Assembly (NCBI GenBank): GCA_016281125.1
Contig: JAEEIA010000026.1
Location: 1-60,533 of the forward strand
DNA from: Oscillospiraceae bacterium
GTDB lineage: Bacteria; Bacillota; Clostridia; Oscillospirales; Ruminococcaceae
Direction of reading: 5' to 3'
DNA length: 60,533 nt
The translations under genes and the position numbers were made by a program. This document shows positions 17,586-26,261 of the stretch, piece by piece (position 1 is the first letter of the stretch; every line of letters begins with the position of its first letter). The notes under the pieces were generated by a model. It worked only from the letters and a program-made list of their open reading frames with translations. It searched no databases and was not told the DNA's origin.

Positions 17586-18739
17586 ATGGGACATGCAAAA
17601 ACGGCCGGTACGCTGCTGCTCGCGGCGGCTTCTGCCGTGCTGCTTTCCGCATGTGACAGCAAAGAGCAGAAGGCGCTGAATGCTGCATGGGAGGCGCAGG
17701 GCGCGCAGAATGCCGTGTCATACATTCAGCAGAAATACGGTTTTCAGGCGGATGTGCTCTCTGCACAGATCGACCGCCGTCACGGCGCGTATCATACGCA
17801 GCCGCTTTCGGACTGCATCGTCCGGATGCAGCATGACGGCAGTGATTTTACCGTGTATATCAGCGGCGCGGGCGAAACGGACACCGGCCGCGACACCTAT
17901 CAGTCCGCCGAAATTGAACAGGCTGCTTTTGACAGCATCAGCGCGGCGTTTCCCGGCCTGCATACGCTGGAGCTGATTCCGGCATCGGATTCCGGCAGGC
18001 TGTACGAGATGAAAGAGCCGTTTTTGCGGTCTGCTATGACGGCTGCAATCTGACGGAAACGCTTGCGGACGGCATCACCGGATTCCGTGCGTATTATCCG
18101 CAGACGGATCTGTCCGATGAAACAGCCTTTGCAGCGCTGAAACGGTTCAGCGAAGAGGCAGAAATCTGTGCGGAGCTTTATGCCTGTACGGATGCGGCGT
18201 TTTCTGCCGCGGAAACAGGGCAGGGGATTCCGCCGCATGATCTGCCGGTGTTCTGTTCGCAGTTCCGGCGGCTGACCGTGAACCGCACGCGCAGCAGTCC
18301 GAAGGAACGGGATCCTGTATTCCGCGATTATCAGGTACAGCAGTGCGGCAGCCTTTTTTACTGCGTCACAAAGGATCCGGACTGGCAGTACGGGGAACCG
18401 ACAGACAGCCTGCCGCAGATCACGGAGATTACGCCGCCCGATCCGGCTGTGTTCGACGGACACGGCGCAAAGGGCGCACAGATTGCTTCAAAGGCATACA
18501 GCATCTCCGCAGACAGCTTCATGTGGGTGCATATTTTCTGCCCGGTCAGCCAGATGAAGCCGTCTGACGCAGATCATTTTCAGCACAGTCAGCTGCGCTT
18601 CGGGATGATTCCCGCGGGCACGGAATCAGACGGCATTCCCTCGGCAGAACCGGTCAGCGTCCGGGACGGCTATTGCTGTCAGTCAGTATCCGTCCGGCAG
18701 GGGCTTTCGCAGACCGTTGTGTTTTTGTATCAGCCGTGA
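17586..18739 (+). pseudogene. Lipoprotein gene split by a -1 frameshift at a T5 run
   Basis: The first part (17586-18055) encodes a lipoprotein signal peptide with an LSAC lipobox (cleavage before Cys22) and then reads LYEMKEPFL before running out of frame and stopping within 12 codons. The second reading frame, one base back, continues without interruption from the run of five T at 18021-18025 (giving EP-FF-AVCYDGC) to the stop at 18739. Joined, the protein would have about 384 residues, exported and lipid-anchored. The simplest reading is loss of one T, or a sequencing error in the homopolymer. The local heptamer does not match a good slippery site, and no pseudoknot was recognised. GGGAGGTGACGGC precedes the ATG, so the gene follows pheA closely. 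I do not recognise the family. Confidence 0.7.
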
Positions 18740-18754
18740 AGAAAGGAGCATCCG

Positions 18755-19144
18755 ATGAAATTAGAAGGCTTCGGCATTTTCGTGAAGGATATGCCGGTGA
18801 TGGTGCGGTTTTACCGCGACGTCCTCGGCTTTGCGATCAAAGAGGACGAGAACACATCCAATGTATTTCTGGAAAAGGACGGCACGCTCTTTCTGCTCTA
18901 CCGCCGTAGCGATTTTGAGCAGATGACGGCGCAGCAGTTCACCTACGCATCCGGCAGAATCGGGCATTATGAGATTGCGCTTGATGCCGGGAATTATGCC
19001 GGTGTCGATGCGGAATTTGCAAGAGTGGTCGCGGCCGGTGCGGAGCCGGTCATGAATCCGCAGACGATGCCATGGGGACAGCGCACCTCGTATGTCGCAG
19101 ACCCGGAGGGCAATCTGATTGAAATCGGATCATTTGTGGAATGA
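18755..19144 (+). CDS. VOC (glyoxalase/bleomycin-resistance fold) protein
   Basis: A 129-residue protein with the paired beta-alpha-beta-beta-beta modules of the vicinal oxygen chelate family. It opens KLEGFGIFVKDMPVMVRFYRDVLGF, a classic VOC start, and ends YVADPEGNLIEIGSFVE with the usual metal-ligand Glu. Members include glyoxalases, dioxygenases and antibiotic-binding proteins, so the substrate cannot be named. GAAAGGAGC precedes the ATG. It lies in the aro operon between the lipoprotein gene and aroE-aroK. Confidence 0.88.
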   Translation: MKLEGFGIFVKDMPVMVRFYRDVLGFAIKEDENTSNVFLEKDGTLFLLYRRSDFEQMTAQQFTYASGRIGHYEIALDAGNYAGVDAEFARVVAAGAEPVMNPQTMPWGQRTSYVADPEGNLIEIGSFVE

Positions 19145-19211
19145 GGCATCTCCGGCGGTTCATATTCACGCGCAGCAATACCTGATTGATTGATAAAACA
19201 CGGAGGTCAAT

Positions 19212-20501
19212 ATGACAGAGTTCAAAACACCCTACGGCCTGATCGGGCGGAAGCTCGGTCACAGCATTTCGCCGGAGATTCACGCGGCGCTCGGCAACCC
19301 GCAGTATTCACTCTATGAGCTGGAACCGGACGAGTTGCCGGTTTTCCTCGCAGATACGCGGTTACAGGCGCTGAACGTCACAATCCCGTATAAAATCGAC
19401 GTTATCCCGCTCTGCAAAACGCTCGATCCGCTTGCAGAGGCCATCGGCAGCGTGAACACACTGGTTCGGCAGGATGACGGCTCATGGAAGGGCTATAACA
19501 CGGATGCCTACGGTCTGCGCTGCATGATGCGCGCGGGCGGGCTGTCCTTCGCAGATGCGAATGTGCTGGTGCTCGGCAACGGCGGCGTGTCGCAGACGAT
19601 TCAGGCTGTGGCCAGGCTGGACGGCTGCGCAAAGCTGACCGTGCTTGATTTGAGCGGCACGGAGTACACCTACGACGATCTTCCGAAATTCTACGCAGAT
19701 ACGACGCTGATCGTCAATGCGACGCCCGTCGGCATGTACCCGAAGGCGGGGGTATCGCTGGTTGACCTGACGCATTTCCCGCGGCTCGGCGGCGTCGCGG
19801 ACGTAATCTATAACCCCGCAAGAACCGCGCTGCTCTTGCAGGCAAAATCACTCGGCATCCCGTATGCAGGCGGCCTGACGATGCTCGTCGCACAGGCAAA
19901 GCAGGCTGCGGAGCACTTCTTCGGCAAAGCGATTGACGATGTCAGAATCGCGGAAATCGGTGCGGATATGCAGCGTGACGCGGAAAATATCGTGCTGATC
20001 GGCATGCCCGGCAGCGGCAAATCCTGCATCGGTGACGCGCTCGGCGCCCTGACCGGCCGGCCGGTCATTGATCTGGATGCGGAGATCGTGAAGAAGGCGG
20101 GCAAGCCGATCCCGGAGATTTTTGCAGCAGGCGGTGAGGACACCTTCCGCAAAATCGAGTCCGAGGTCGTGCGGGAGCAGAGTGCGAACCGCGGCGTCAT
20201 TCTGGTGACGGGCGGCGGCGTGGTCACCCGTGCGGAAAATGAAGCGCCGCTGCGGAGCAACGGCCGGATCTGTCAGATCTGCCGTCCGGTTTCGGAGCTG
20301 AGCCGCGAGGGACGGCCGCTGTCCATCGGCGCCGACCTTGCGCAGATGGAAGCTGTCAGAATGCCGCTTTATCAGAAATTCGCGGATACCGCGATTGAAA
20401 ACGACCGCACGCCGGAGGCAGCTGCGGAACAGATCTGGAGGGATTTTTGTGCATATACTCGTGCTGAATGGACCGAATTTGAACATGCTGGGAATCCGTG
20501 A
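19212..20501 (+). CDS. aroE-aroK: Fused shikimate dehydrogenase / shikimate kinase
   Basis: A 429-residue fusion of two consecutive-step enzymes. Residues 1 to about 255 are shikimate dehydrogenase: IGRKLGHSISPEIH, catalytic Lys61 in NVTIPYK, Asp97 in YNTDAYG, and a GNGGVSQTI dinucleotide loop. Residues about 258-420 are shikimate kinase: Walker A GMPGSGKS (264-271), DLDAEIVKKAGKPI for shikimate binding, FRKIESEVV, and GGGVVTR. The ribosome site is GGAGG. The gene ends with an extra tail whose codons overlap the start of aroQ by 53 bases. Confidence 0.95.
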   Translation: MTEFKTPYGLIGRKLGHSISPEIHAALGNPQYSLYELEPDELPVFLADTRLQALNVTIPYKIDVIPLCKTLDPLAEAIGSVNTLVRQDDGSWKGYNTDAYGLRCMMRAGGLSFADANVLVLGNGGVSQTIQAVARLDGCAKLTVLDLSGTEYTYDDLPKFYADTTLIVNATPVGMYPKAGVSLVDLTHFPRLGGVADVIYNPARTALLLQAKSLGIPYAGGLTMLVAQAKQAAEHFFGKAIDDVRIAEIGADMQRDAENIVLIGMPGSGKSCIGDALGALTGRPVIDLDAEIVKKAGKPIPEIFAAGGEDTFRKIESEVVREQSANRGVILVTGGGVVTRAENEAPLRSNGRICQICRPVSELSREGRPLSIGADLAQMEAVRMPLYQKFADTAIENDRTPEAAAEQIWRDFCAYTRAEWTEFEHAGNP

Positions 20502-20886
20502 GCCGGAGCATTACGGCACACAGACGCTTGCGGATCTGATTGCGATGATCGAAGCGGAGGCGCAGCGGCTCGGCGTGACAGTCGAATGTTACCAGTCGAA
20601 CCACGAGGGCGATCTTGTGGATAAAATTCAGGCCGCCTACGGCAAAGCTGACGGCATTCTGATCAATCCCGCGGCGTATACGCACACGAGCGTTGCCCTG
20701 CTGGATGCGGTCAAGGCCGTGCAGATTCCGACCGTGGAGGTGCATATCTCCGACCCCGACACACGCGACGAATTCCGGAAGATTTCGTATATCCGGCAGG
20801 CCTGCATTGCGACCGTCAAGGGCAAGGGCTTTCCGGGGTATCTGGAAGGACTGCAAATTCTCGTGCAGCATATCAAAAACGCATAA
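20449..20886 (+). CDS. aroQ: 3-dehydroquinate dehydratase, type II
   Basis: Dehydrates 3-dehydroquinate to 3-dehydroshikimate. The 145-residue protein is of type II: VLNGPNLNMLGIREPEHYG at the start, then YQSNHEGDLVDKIQ, INPAAYTHTSVALLDA and VEVHISDPDTRDEFR. The start is GTG at 20449, chosen because the family signature begins at once and TGGAGGGA lies six bases upstream; it sits inside the 3' end of the aroE-aroK fusion. It is the last gene of the operon and is followed by a terminator. Confidence 0.95.
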   Translation: MHILVLNGPNLNMLGIREPEHYGTQTLADLIAMIEAEAQRLGVTVECYQSNHEGDLVDKIQAAYGKADGILINPAAYTHTSVALLDAVKAVQIPTVEVHISDPDTRDEFRKISYIRQACIATVKGKGFPGYLEGLQILVQHIKNA

Positions 20887-20890
20887 GCAG

Positions 20891-20930
20891 AACGCCCGCT
20901 CTCCGGCGACACCGGGGAACGGGCGTATTT
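20891..20930. terminator. Terminator at the end of the aro operon
   Basis: ACGCCCG (20892-20898) pairs with CGGGCGT (20920-20926) and the stem continues inward with mixed pairs; ATTTCAT follows. It lies four bases after aroQ and five before the convergent zinc-ribbon gene, so it may serve both. Confidence 0.7.
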
Positions 20931-20935
20931 CATAT

Positions 20936-21637
20936 TCAGGGCTGGGAAATGGTCTGCTCCAGCACAGTGACGCGCTCAAAGCCCATTTTGGAAACCGTCA
21001 GCTGAATATCCTGATCCGGCTTCACAATGAAGCTCTGCGGGACGGTGATGCTCTTTCCGGGCTGCACGTCCCTGGTTTCGTTCTGCACCAGATCAAAATC
21101 CGTGACGGTCACAGTGCAGCTTATGCCGTCCTGGAACGCATCTGCGCGGAAGCTTCGGAAAAAGCTGGTCGGCGTATCGCCCTCATTGGTAAACAGCAGA
21201 TTCACCGTCAGGATTTTGTTTCCGAACAAATCCTCCGAAAAGGCGTAATTCTCCACAGAAACAGCCGCGCTGTTTTCCTCCGTATCAAACGGCATATCGT
21301 CCGGGTAGAACGGCGCCGTCACGGTCTGCGCCGGCCAGGGCGCGGTTTCCGACGGGGAGGTCATGACCGTCGGCGGCGTTTCATCCGTCACGGACATAGT
21401 ATGCTGTTCTTTTCTGTTATGCCGCTTGCTGATCAGCCTGACGACGGTAAATGCCAGCATACAGATGGCGGCCAGAAAGATGACGATAATAACGGGCATC
21501 AGCTTGACGCACCCGCCGGTATTGCTGCTGCCCTTTTCATCGCCGCGGTCTTTGCCGCCGCGGACAGGGCGGCCGCAGTCCGGGCAGATGCGTGTGCGCT
21601 TCGTCAGCGGTGCATTGCAGTGCGGACAGTATTTCAT
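20936..21637 (-). CDS. Zinc-ribbon membrane protein with a DUF5067-like extracellular domain
   Basis: A 233-residue protein. It opens with a zinc ribbon (CPHCNAPLTKRTRICPDCG, residues 4-22), has one transmembrane segment at about 45-67, a Thr/Pro/Ser-rich linker, and a C-terminal beta domain (about 120-233) containing LTVNLLFTNEGDTPTSFF. That motif is like DUF5067/DUF4352 domains, which are Ig-like modules of uncharacterised secreted proteins; the family call is my inference. The ATG at 21637 follows CGGAGGAATGAC, and a SigA-type promoter lies 29 bases upstream. No pathway can be assigned. Confidence 0.8.
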   Translation of the reverse strand: MKYCPHCNAPLTKRTRICPDCGRPVRGGKDRGDEKGSSNTGGCVKLMPVIIVIFLAAICMLAFTVVRLISKRHNRKEQHTMSVTDETPPTVMTSPSETAPWPAQTVTAPFYPDDMPFDTEENSAAVSVENYAFSEDLFGNKILTVNLLFTNEGDTPTSFFRSFRADAFQDGISCTVTVTDFDLVQNETRDVQPGKSITVPQSFIVKPDQDIQLTVSKMGFERVTVLEQTISQP

Positions 21638-21665
21638 GATGTCATTCCTCCGTTCGTTTTTAGAT

Positions 21666-21694
21666 ATTATAGCATATTTTGCAGTGAATTTCAA
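21666..21694 (-). promoter_or_regulatory. SigA-type promoter of the zinc-ribbon gene
   Basis: On the minus strand TTGAAA (21694-21689) is separated from TATAAT (21671-21666) by exactly 17 bp. It lies in the 315-base divergent region next to the phosphofructokinase promoter; nothing else is recognised in that region. Confidence 0.7.
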
Positions 21695-21867
21695 TGGGAG
21701 AGCGGCAAAAAGTTCCGGCAGTGCTGCATGGGGCAGAAATGACTGTGTTCGAGGCCCGCCGCGCCCCTGCAATACAAATTTTTCGCAAGGGAACTGTACA
21801 ACTTCACATAAATCCTCATTTATTGCGCTTCGATTCTCATTTCTTGCGACAAATTTCCCGGATTTCA

Positions 21868-21897
21868 TTGACAACCGCCGCCGGATTGTGCTACAAT
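21868..21897 (+). promoter_or_regulatory. SigA-type promoter of the phosphofructokinase gene
   Basis: TTGACA (21868-21873) and TACAAT (21892-21897) are separated by 18 bp. The coding region begins 55 bases downstream. Confidence 0.7.
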
Positions 21898-21952
21898 AAA
21901 AACGGAATCCGCATCAGCGGCGAATCAACAGGAACAGATAAGGAGTCACGGT

Positions 21953-23167
21953 ATGAATATTGCAGTAGCGCAGTCAGGCGGCCCGACCTGTGCGATCAAT
22001 GCATCGCTGGTCGGCGTGTTCAGGGAATCCCTGAAAGAACCGGAAATCGACGCAATTTTCGGATCGGTCAACGGCATTGAGGGACTGATTCAGAATCACC
22101 TCATCGACCTCAAAACGCTGATTTTCACGAATGATGACATGGAGCTGCTGCGGCAGACCCCCTCCACCGTGCTCGGCTCCTGCCGATATAAGCTGCCCGA
22201 CTGGCACGATGACGATTCCGTCTACCGCAAAATTACGGCCACGCTGGAGCAGCGGCAGATCGGTGCATTCTTCTATATCGGCGGCAACGATTCCATGGAT
22301 ACCGTGCAGAAGCTCTCTGCATATTTCCGGGAAACGGAAAGCCCGATCCGCGTCATCGGCATCCCCAAGACCATCGACAACGACCTCTGCGTCACGGATC
22401 ACACCCCGGGCTTCGGCTCTGCTGCAAAGTACGTCGCAGCGACCTTGCAGGAGATCATCCGTGACAGTTCCGTATACAGCATCCCCTCTGTCACAATCGT
22501 GGAGATCATGGGCAGACACGCAGGCTGGCTGACGGCCTCCGCAGCGGTGCTGCATGAGCTCGGAGAGGCCGCGCCGCATCTGATCTACGTCCCGGAGGCG
22601 GATTTCTCGCTGGATAAGTTCATGCGCGACATCCGCAGCCAGATGGCAAAGCACAAGGCCGTGATTGCGGCTGTTTCAGAGGGCATTGAGGTGCCGGAGG
22701 GCGTGCAGTCCGGCGTGGTGGATAACTTCGGGCACAAATATCTTTCGGGCATCGGCAGCTATCTGGAGCGCGCTGTGCGCAATGAGATCGGCTGCAAGGT
22801 GCGTTCCATTGAACTGAACGTGATGCAGCGCTGCTCATCGCATCTGTGCTCCCGCACGGACATTGACGAATCCGAGGCCATCGGCGCGGCGGGCGTCCGC
22901 TGTGCGCTGCGCGGTGAAACCGGAAAGGTCATGGTGTTCCGCCGCCTGCATAATATGCCGTATACGGTGACGATTGAATCCGCGGATGCAACAGAGGTGG
23001 CGAACAAAGAAAAGTCGCTGCCGCGGTCGTTTATCAATAAGGACGGAAATAATATTGCAAAGGCAGCAATCAGTTATTTTATGCCGCTGATTCAGGGCGA
23101 GCTTGTGATTCAGATGAACCACGGCATCCCCGCGCACTTCACAATCCAGGAATCCCTGCTGAAATAA
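21953..23167 (+). CDS. pfp: 6-phosphofructokinase, pyrophosphate type
   Basis: Phosphorylates fructose-6-phosphate. The 404-residue protein has the family motifs AQSGGPTCAINASL, FFYIGGNDSMDTV, GIPKTIDNDL and VEIMGRHAGWLTA. The phosphoryl-donor loop reads GGNDS rather than the ATP-type GGDGS, and Lys is retained in PKTIDND; both favour pyrophosphate as donor, which saves ATP and makes the step reversible in anaerobes. Donor specificity is inferred from these residues. It has its own promoter and a 17-bp terminator, so it is transcribed alone. Confidence 0.92.
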   Translation: MNIAVAQSGGPTCAINASLVGVFRESLKEPEIDAIFGSVNGIEGLIQNHLIDLKTLIFTNDDMELLRQTPSTVLGSCRYKLPDWHDDDSVYRKITATLEQRQIGAFFYIGGNDSMDTVQKLSAYFRETESPIRVIGIPKTIDNDLCVTDHTPGFGSAAKYVAATLQEIIRDSSVYSIPSVTIVEIMGRHAGWLTASAAVLHELGEAAPHLIYVPEADFSLDKFMRDIRSQMAKHKAVIAAVSEGIEVPEGVQSGVVDNFGHKYLSGIGSYLERAVRNEIGCKVRSIELNVMQRCSSHLCSRTDIDESEAIGAAGVRCALRGETGKVMVFRRLHNMPYTVTIESADATEVANKEKSLPRSFINKDGNNIAKAAISYFMPLIQGELVIQMNHGIPAHFTIQESLLK

Positions 23168-23169
23168 GC

Positions 23170-23213
23170 AGAATCGCTGCGCAATGGTTCTTCATTGCGC
23201 AGCGATTCTTTTT
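23170..23213 (+). terminator. Terminator of the phosphofructokinase gene
   Basis: A perfect 17-bp stem (23170-23186 with 23193-23209) has a 6-base loop and ends in a T tract, directly after the stop codon. Confidence 0.9.
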
Positions 23214-23237
23214 CACATCAGACCTGACAATGTCTGC

Positions 23238-23273
23238 AAAAAACAAGTCCGCACAGCCAAAGCCGTGCGGACT
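23238..23273 (-). terminator. Minus-strand terminator separated from its likely gene
   Basis: A 9-bp stem (23246-23254 with 23265-23273) is followed on the minus strand by TTGTTTTTT. The nearest minus-strand gene, the secreted protein at 23707-24231, ends 430 bases away, and the intervening sequence is the IR-bounded segment. Confidence 0.6.
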
Positions 23274-23280
23274 GTTGTTA

Positions 23281-23676
23281 AAATGGGGACAAACCGGCGC
23301 CCGTTTGTACGAAGACTGACACTGTGACTGTTGCTGCTGCAATACCGTGGTACAATGCTGATCGAAATCCGCAAACGGTACGATGCGACGTTGATTGCTG
23401 CGACTTGGGGAAAACAGTGCTTGATCATTGGTGAAACGGAATACTGCAATGAGTTGTGAGTTTCTTACTGAGGAATTTGGTACGAAAACACGGGTGCGGG
23501 ATGCCGGACTGCCGCTGCCGGTGAGAGAACCGGATTCAAGATTGGATTTGTGGGTGGTGTAAGGTAGGATACTTTTCAGCTTGCGATGAGGTTTCAGAAT
23601 ACGAAGTATAATGTGCAGATACGGGATTGTTCCGAAACCGTCTCTCTCAAAAGGTCGTCAGCGGTTGTCCCCATTT
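23281..23676. repeat. 396-base segment bounded by 12-bp inverted repeats
   Basis: AAATGGGGACAA (23281-23292) is exactly inverted at 23665-23676. No recognised gene lies between; the longest sensible ORF is 34 codons. The segment separates the secreted protein gene from a plausible terminator, as if a small non-autonomous element had inserted. No target duplication is evident. Confidence 0.4.
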
Positions 23677-23706
23677 GCCGGGGAAAGCGTAATGTGGGTG
23701 GTCAGA

Positions 23707-24231
23707 TCAGTAATAGATCTTGACCGTATTGGAAAACGTGTGAATACTCTGATCTTTGAACAGGTTGTACGCATAATGCGTTACATCGATCCGGTAATAT
23801 CCCACGCCTCTGGAGGTTGAAAAAGAAAAGGAACCGTAATGAGAGTATGCATTCCAGTTTCCTCTGTCTCCGATATTCTGGACATCAGACCAGGAAGCAT
23901 TATTCGGACTGTACTGAAGTGTAATGTTTTTGACGCCGATCCAGGTCATCCTGGAAGCGGCCGTCGTTCTTGGTGAATAGTATACACATCCGTTGCCTAC
24001 GGACAGATTATCTTTATAAGAGGTGATAAGATCGGCCGCCTTCGCTGCCATTGCGGCCTCTCTCTGACCGAGTGCTGCGTCATACTGGTACGGTCCCTGC
24101 GGAGCCGCATAATACTGCTGCGGCAGATACTGTTTCTGAACAGGGATGTTCGTTGCCGCAGCTGCCCGCACAGTCTGCGAAAACATCGCCCCTGCACACA
24201 ACAGTGCTGCCAGGGTTTTGCGAATTGTCAT
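23707..24231 (-). CDS. Secreted protein with signal peptide, function unknown
   Basis: A 174-residue protein. The ATG at 24231 follows AAAGGAGGATAC and starts a typical signal peptide (Lys-Thr, then LAALLCAGAMFSQTVRAAAA, cleavage about residue 26). The mature part is rich in Tyr, Ser, Gln and Asn; its N-terminal section has QYLPQQYYAAPQGPYQY, and its C-terminal half reads as a beta-strand domain (WIGVKNITLQYSPNNASW, YSHYGSFSFSTSRGVGYYRIDVTHYAY). It could be a small envelope or matrix protein; I do not recognise the family. No clear promoter was found upstream. Confidence 0.75.
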   Translation of the reverse strand: MTIRKTLAALLCAGAMFSQTVRAAAATNIPVQKQYLPQQYYAAPQGPYQYDAALGQREAAMAAKAADLITSYKDNLSVGNGCVYYSPRTTAASRMTWIGVKNITLQYSPNNASWSDVQNIGDRGNWNAYSHYGSFSFSTSRGVGYYRIDVTHYAYNLFKDQSIHTFSNTVKIYY

Positions 24232-24420
24232 ATATGTTGTATCCTCCTTTACGGATCCCTTACGGAACCCGCTTACACTCATAAATGATTTTTTATGCCG
24301 TTTTTTACCTATCCCAATCATCTTTCTATGCAAATCACAAAATATTCTTTCTGTTGTGTATAAACTTGTCTAACTTTTACATCTTATCGGACGGATTCAC
24401 TTGAAAACCGTCCCGGCTGA

Positions 24421-24473
24421 AAAGAAAAAGGGTAAAAAAAGGGGGAAGATAATTTGGCCGGATTATCTTCCCA
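24421..24473 (-). terminator. Terminator of the first ECF sigma / anti-sigma operon
   Basis: An 11-bp stem (24444-24454 with 24463-24473) has an 8-base loop and is followed on the minus strand by CCTTTTTTTACCCTTTTTC. It lies 60 bases past the stop codon of the DUF4367-like gene. Confidence 0.85.
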
Positions 24474-24536
24474 AAGGTTATCATCTACAAACAAATCATG
24501 AAAGGAGTTTATCAGATCACCGGCCGAAACCGGCAA

Positions 24537-25415
24537 TCAGGAGTTGGTAAGACTATCAAAGAATGAGTACAGCATCTGGTCACATATTTCTGTATCCACA
24601 TTTTTGAGAAACAGTTCATAGACCGTGTTGTCATAGCAGAATGTTGTGTTGTAGTAATCATTTTCCTTGACCTGATAAACAGTGGTGCCGTTGATTTCTG
24701 TCGTAATAAGATCGTATCCGTCTGTCGGGATGCCGATCTTAGGTGGTAAAACGGAATCAAAATAGTGTGTGTATTGCAGCGTAATTCGCTGCGACTTGTC
24801 TTCTTCACCGCCCCACCAGAAGGTTGCCGAATGGAAGCTGGGGTTATCGTCCAGCAGCTCGGTGTGCTCTAAGAAAAAGCCTTCCGGAAAATACTGCGGA
24901 ATCAGAGGGGTGAAGCCGAGAGATTCGCAGGCCGCGCGAATCCCCTCAATATCATTTTGCAGAGGCTGTTCCTCATCCGGAACAGATTCGCTCTGCGAAA
25001 ATGTGATGTCAATGCCGCCGTGGGTCAGCGAAATCCCGTCAGAAAAGTGGCGGTCGCCAAGTGCCATTTTGGTTGCGGCACCGCCGACCAGCAAAGCGCC
25101 CGCAATGGATGCGGCCACTGCGCCGAAGCGGCTCCAGCGGATGTTCAGCCGCGGCTTGTTGCGCGTGCTGACTGTGTTTGTTTCGTTCAGTTTATTGCGG
25201 AATGTTTCGATTCCCGCTTCGGAATGCGCTGTGACGGCTTCTTCCAGCCCGCACATTTCGCAGATCGCGGCAGTCAGTTCATCGACTGCATCCAGGTTCT
25301 GCTGCTCCGGCGGTTTTTCGAGTTCCGAACGGAGCGCTTGCTGCATTTCCCCAAGCAGGATTCTGTCGGCATCCCGCTGCTGCATGGCAGCAGCCAAAGC
25401 CTCGGGCGTTGTCAT
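24537..25415 (-). CDS. Probable anti-sigma factor with a DUF4367-like extracellular domain
   Basis: A 292-residue protein. The N-terminal ~90 residues are soluble and acidic with two Cys (ICEMCG); one transmembrane segment lies at about 98-118; the rest would be outside the cell. The C-terminal region resembles DUF4367 (LIPQYFPEGFFLEHTELL, then INGTTVYQVKENDYYN), a domain often found on anti-sigma and stress-sensing membrane proteins. It starts 33 bases after an ECF sigma factor gene on the same strand, the usual pairing. The domain call and anti-sigma role are inferences from layout and context. Confidence 0.75.
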   Translation of the reverse strand: MTTPEALAAAMQQRDADRILLGEMQQALRSELEKPPEQQNLDAVDELTAAICEMCGLEEAVTAHSEAGIETFRNKLNETNTVSTRNKPRLNIRWSRFGAVAASIAGALLVGGAATKMALGDRHFSDGISLTHGGIDITFSQSESVPDEEQPLQNDIEGIRAACESLGFTPLIPQYFPEGFFLEHTELLDDNPSFHSATFWWGGEEDKSQRITLQYTHYFDSVLPPKIGIPTDGYDLITTEINGTTVYQVKENDYYNTTFCYDNTVYELFLKNVDTEICDQMLYSFFDSLTNS

Positions 25416-25448
25416 AATGAAAGCTCCTTCCGGACGGTGATGTGACGT

Positions 25449-26063
25449 TTACTGCGTTTCACCCATAAATGAATTTTCTGTTGCATTTTTACCGCCTCGC
25501 CCTAAATTTCGGTCATTCGCACAGTTTCCATTCTTTTCCATTGCCGATTCTTCAGCAGGTTGACGGCGCATCAGCCGCAGGCGAAGGGTCTGAATACGTT
25601 TATAAAGCTGCGAAACAGTCATGCCGTATTCCTTTGCGACAGCTGTTTTGCTTCCGTGGCCGGAATCGTAATATGCCTCCAGCAGGCGGTATTCCTCATC
25701 GGAAAGTGTGCTGAGCAGTCTGCGCGCCTCCTCAGCAGATGCAGAATCCTGTTCTGCGGCAACCAGTTCCACGTCCTGGTCATCGGGACATAACTCAAGA
25801 TCGCGGCGTTTTTGCAGCCGGTGCTCTTTGATCACACGGTAAGCCGTGCTGTAAAGCCAGCTGCGGATATTTCCGCTGAAATCGAGCGTATCCTTTTTTT
25901 CCAGCATGCGCAAAAAGGTTTCCTGTACGCAGTCATCGGCGGCAGAGAGATCCCCGCCGAGCTGTAACAGACAGTAACGGTACAGCGGTTGATAATACTG
26001 CTCTGCGACTGCATTGCATTGCGTGTCTTTATCCAAAACCGGATCTCCCTTCCTTTCCTGCAT
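25449..26063 (-). CDS. ECF-type RNA polymerase sigma factor
   Basis: A sigma-70-family factor of about 204 residues. Region 2 lies at about 18-80 (YYQPLYRYCLLQLGGDLSAADDCVQETFLRML, then WLYSTAYRVIKEHR) and region 4 at about 110-165 (LLSTLSDEEYRLLEAYYDSG, then KTAVAKEYGMTVSQLYKRIQTLRLRLMR). After region 4 it has a 30-residue polar tail. The ATG at 26063 is used; a TTG at 26036 has a stronger ribosome site (AAGGAAGGGAG) and may be the real start. A promoter lies about 90 bases upstream, and the downstream gene is its probable anti-sigma factor. Confidence 0.9.
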   Translation of the reverse strand: MQERKGDPVLDKDTQCNAVAEQYYQPLYRYCLLQLGGDLSAADDCVQETFLRMLEKKDTLDFSGNIRSWLYSTAYRVIKEHRLQKRRDLELCPDDQDVELVAAEQDSASAEEARRLLSTLSDEEYRLLEAYYDSGHGSKTAVAKEYGMTVSQLYKRIQTLRLRLMRRQPAEESAMEKNGNCANDRNLGRGGKNATENSFMGETQ

Positions 26064-26149
26064 ATAATAACGGCTCTCACGATTCCGTCCCCCGGCAGCA
26101 GCTGCTGTTTTCCGGCAGGAACCGTTCCGATCCGTTTTCCCCGTCCTAT

Positions 26150-26178
26150 ATTCTAACACGAAACGCAAGAAAAGTCAA
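26150..26178 (-). promoter_or_regulatory. SigA-type promoter of the first ECF sigma operon
   Basis: On the minus strand TTGACT (26178-26173) is 17 bp from TAGAAT (26155-26150). It is not clear whether the operon also has an autoregulated ECF promoter. Confidence 0.6.
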
Positions 26179-26261
26179 TCCATCGGAAAAGTCTTATAAA
26201 AAAGCAAACACAGATTCCGTACCGCCTGACCCCTGAAAGCGGTCTTTCCGGGGATAAGATA

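Noticed and set aside
18001-18060. Programmed -1 frameshifting in the lipoprotein gene
   Set aside because: The zero-frame heptamer at the five-T run is not a good slippery site and no downstream pseudoknot was recognised; a lost base is simpler.
23355-23459. A 34-codon plus-strand ORF in the inverted-repeat segment
   Set aside because: It has no ribosome site and no known similarity, and its length is what chance gives.
26034-26063. TTG start of the first ECF sigma factor
   Set aside because: It has a stronger ribosome site than the ATG at 26063, but choosing between the two needs N-terminal data; the ATG was kept and the alternative noted.
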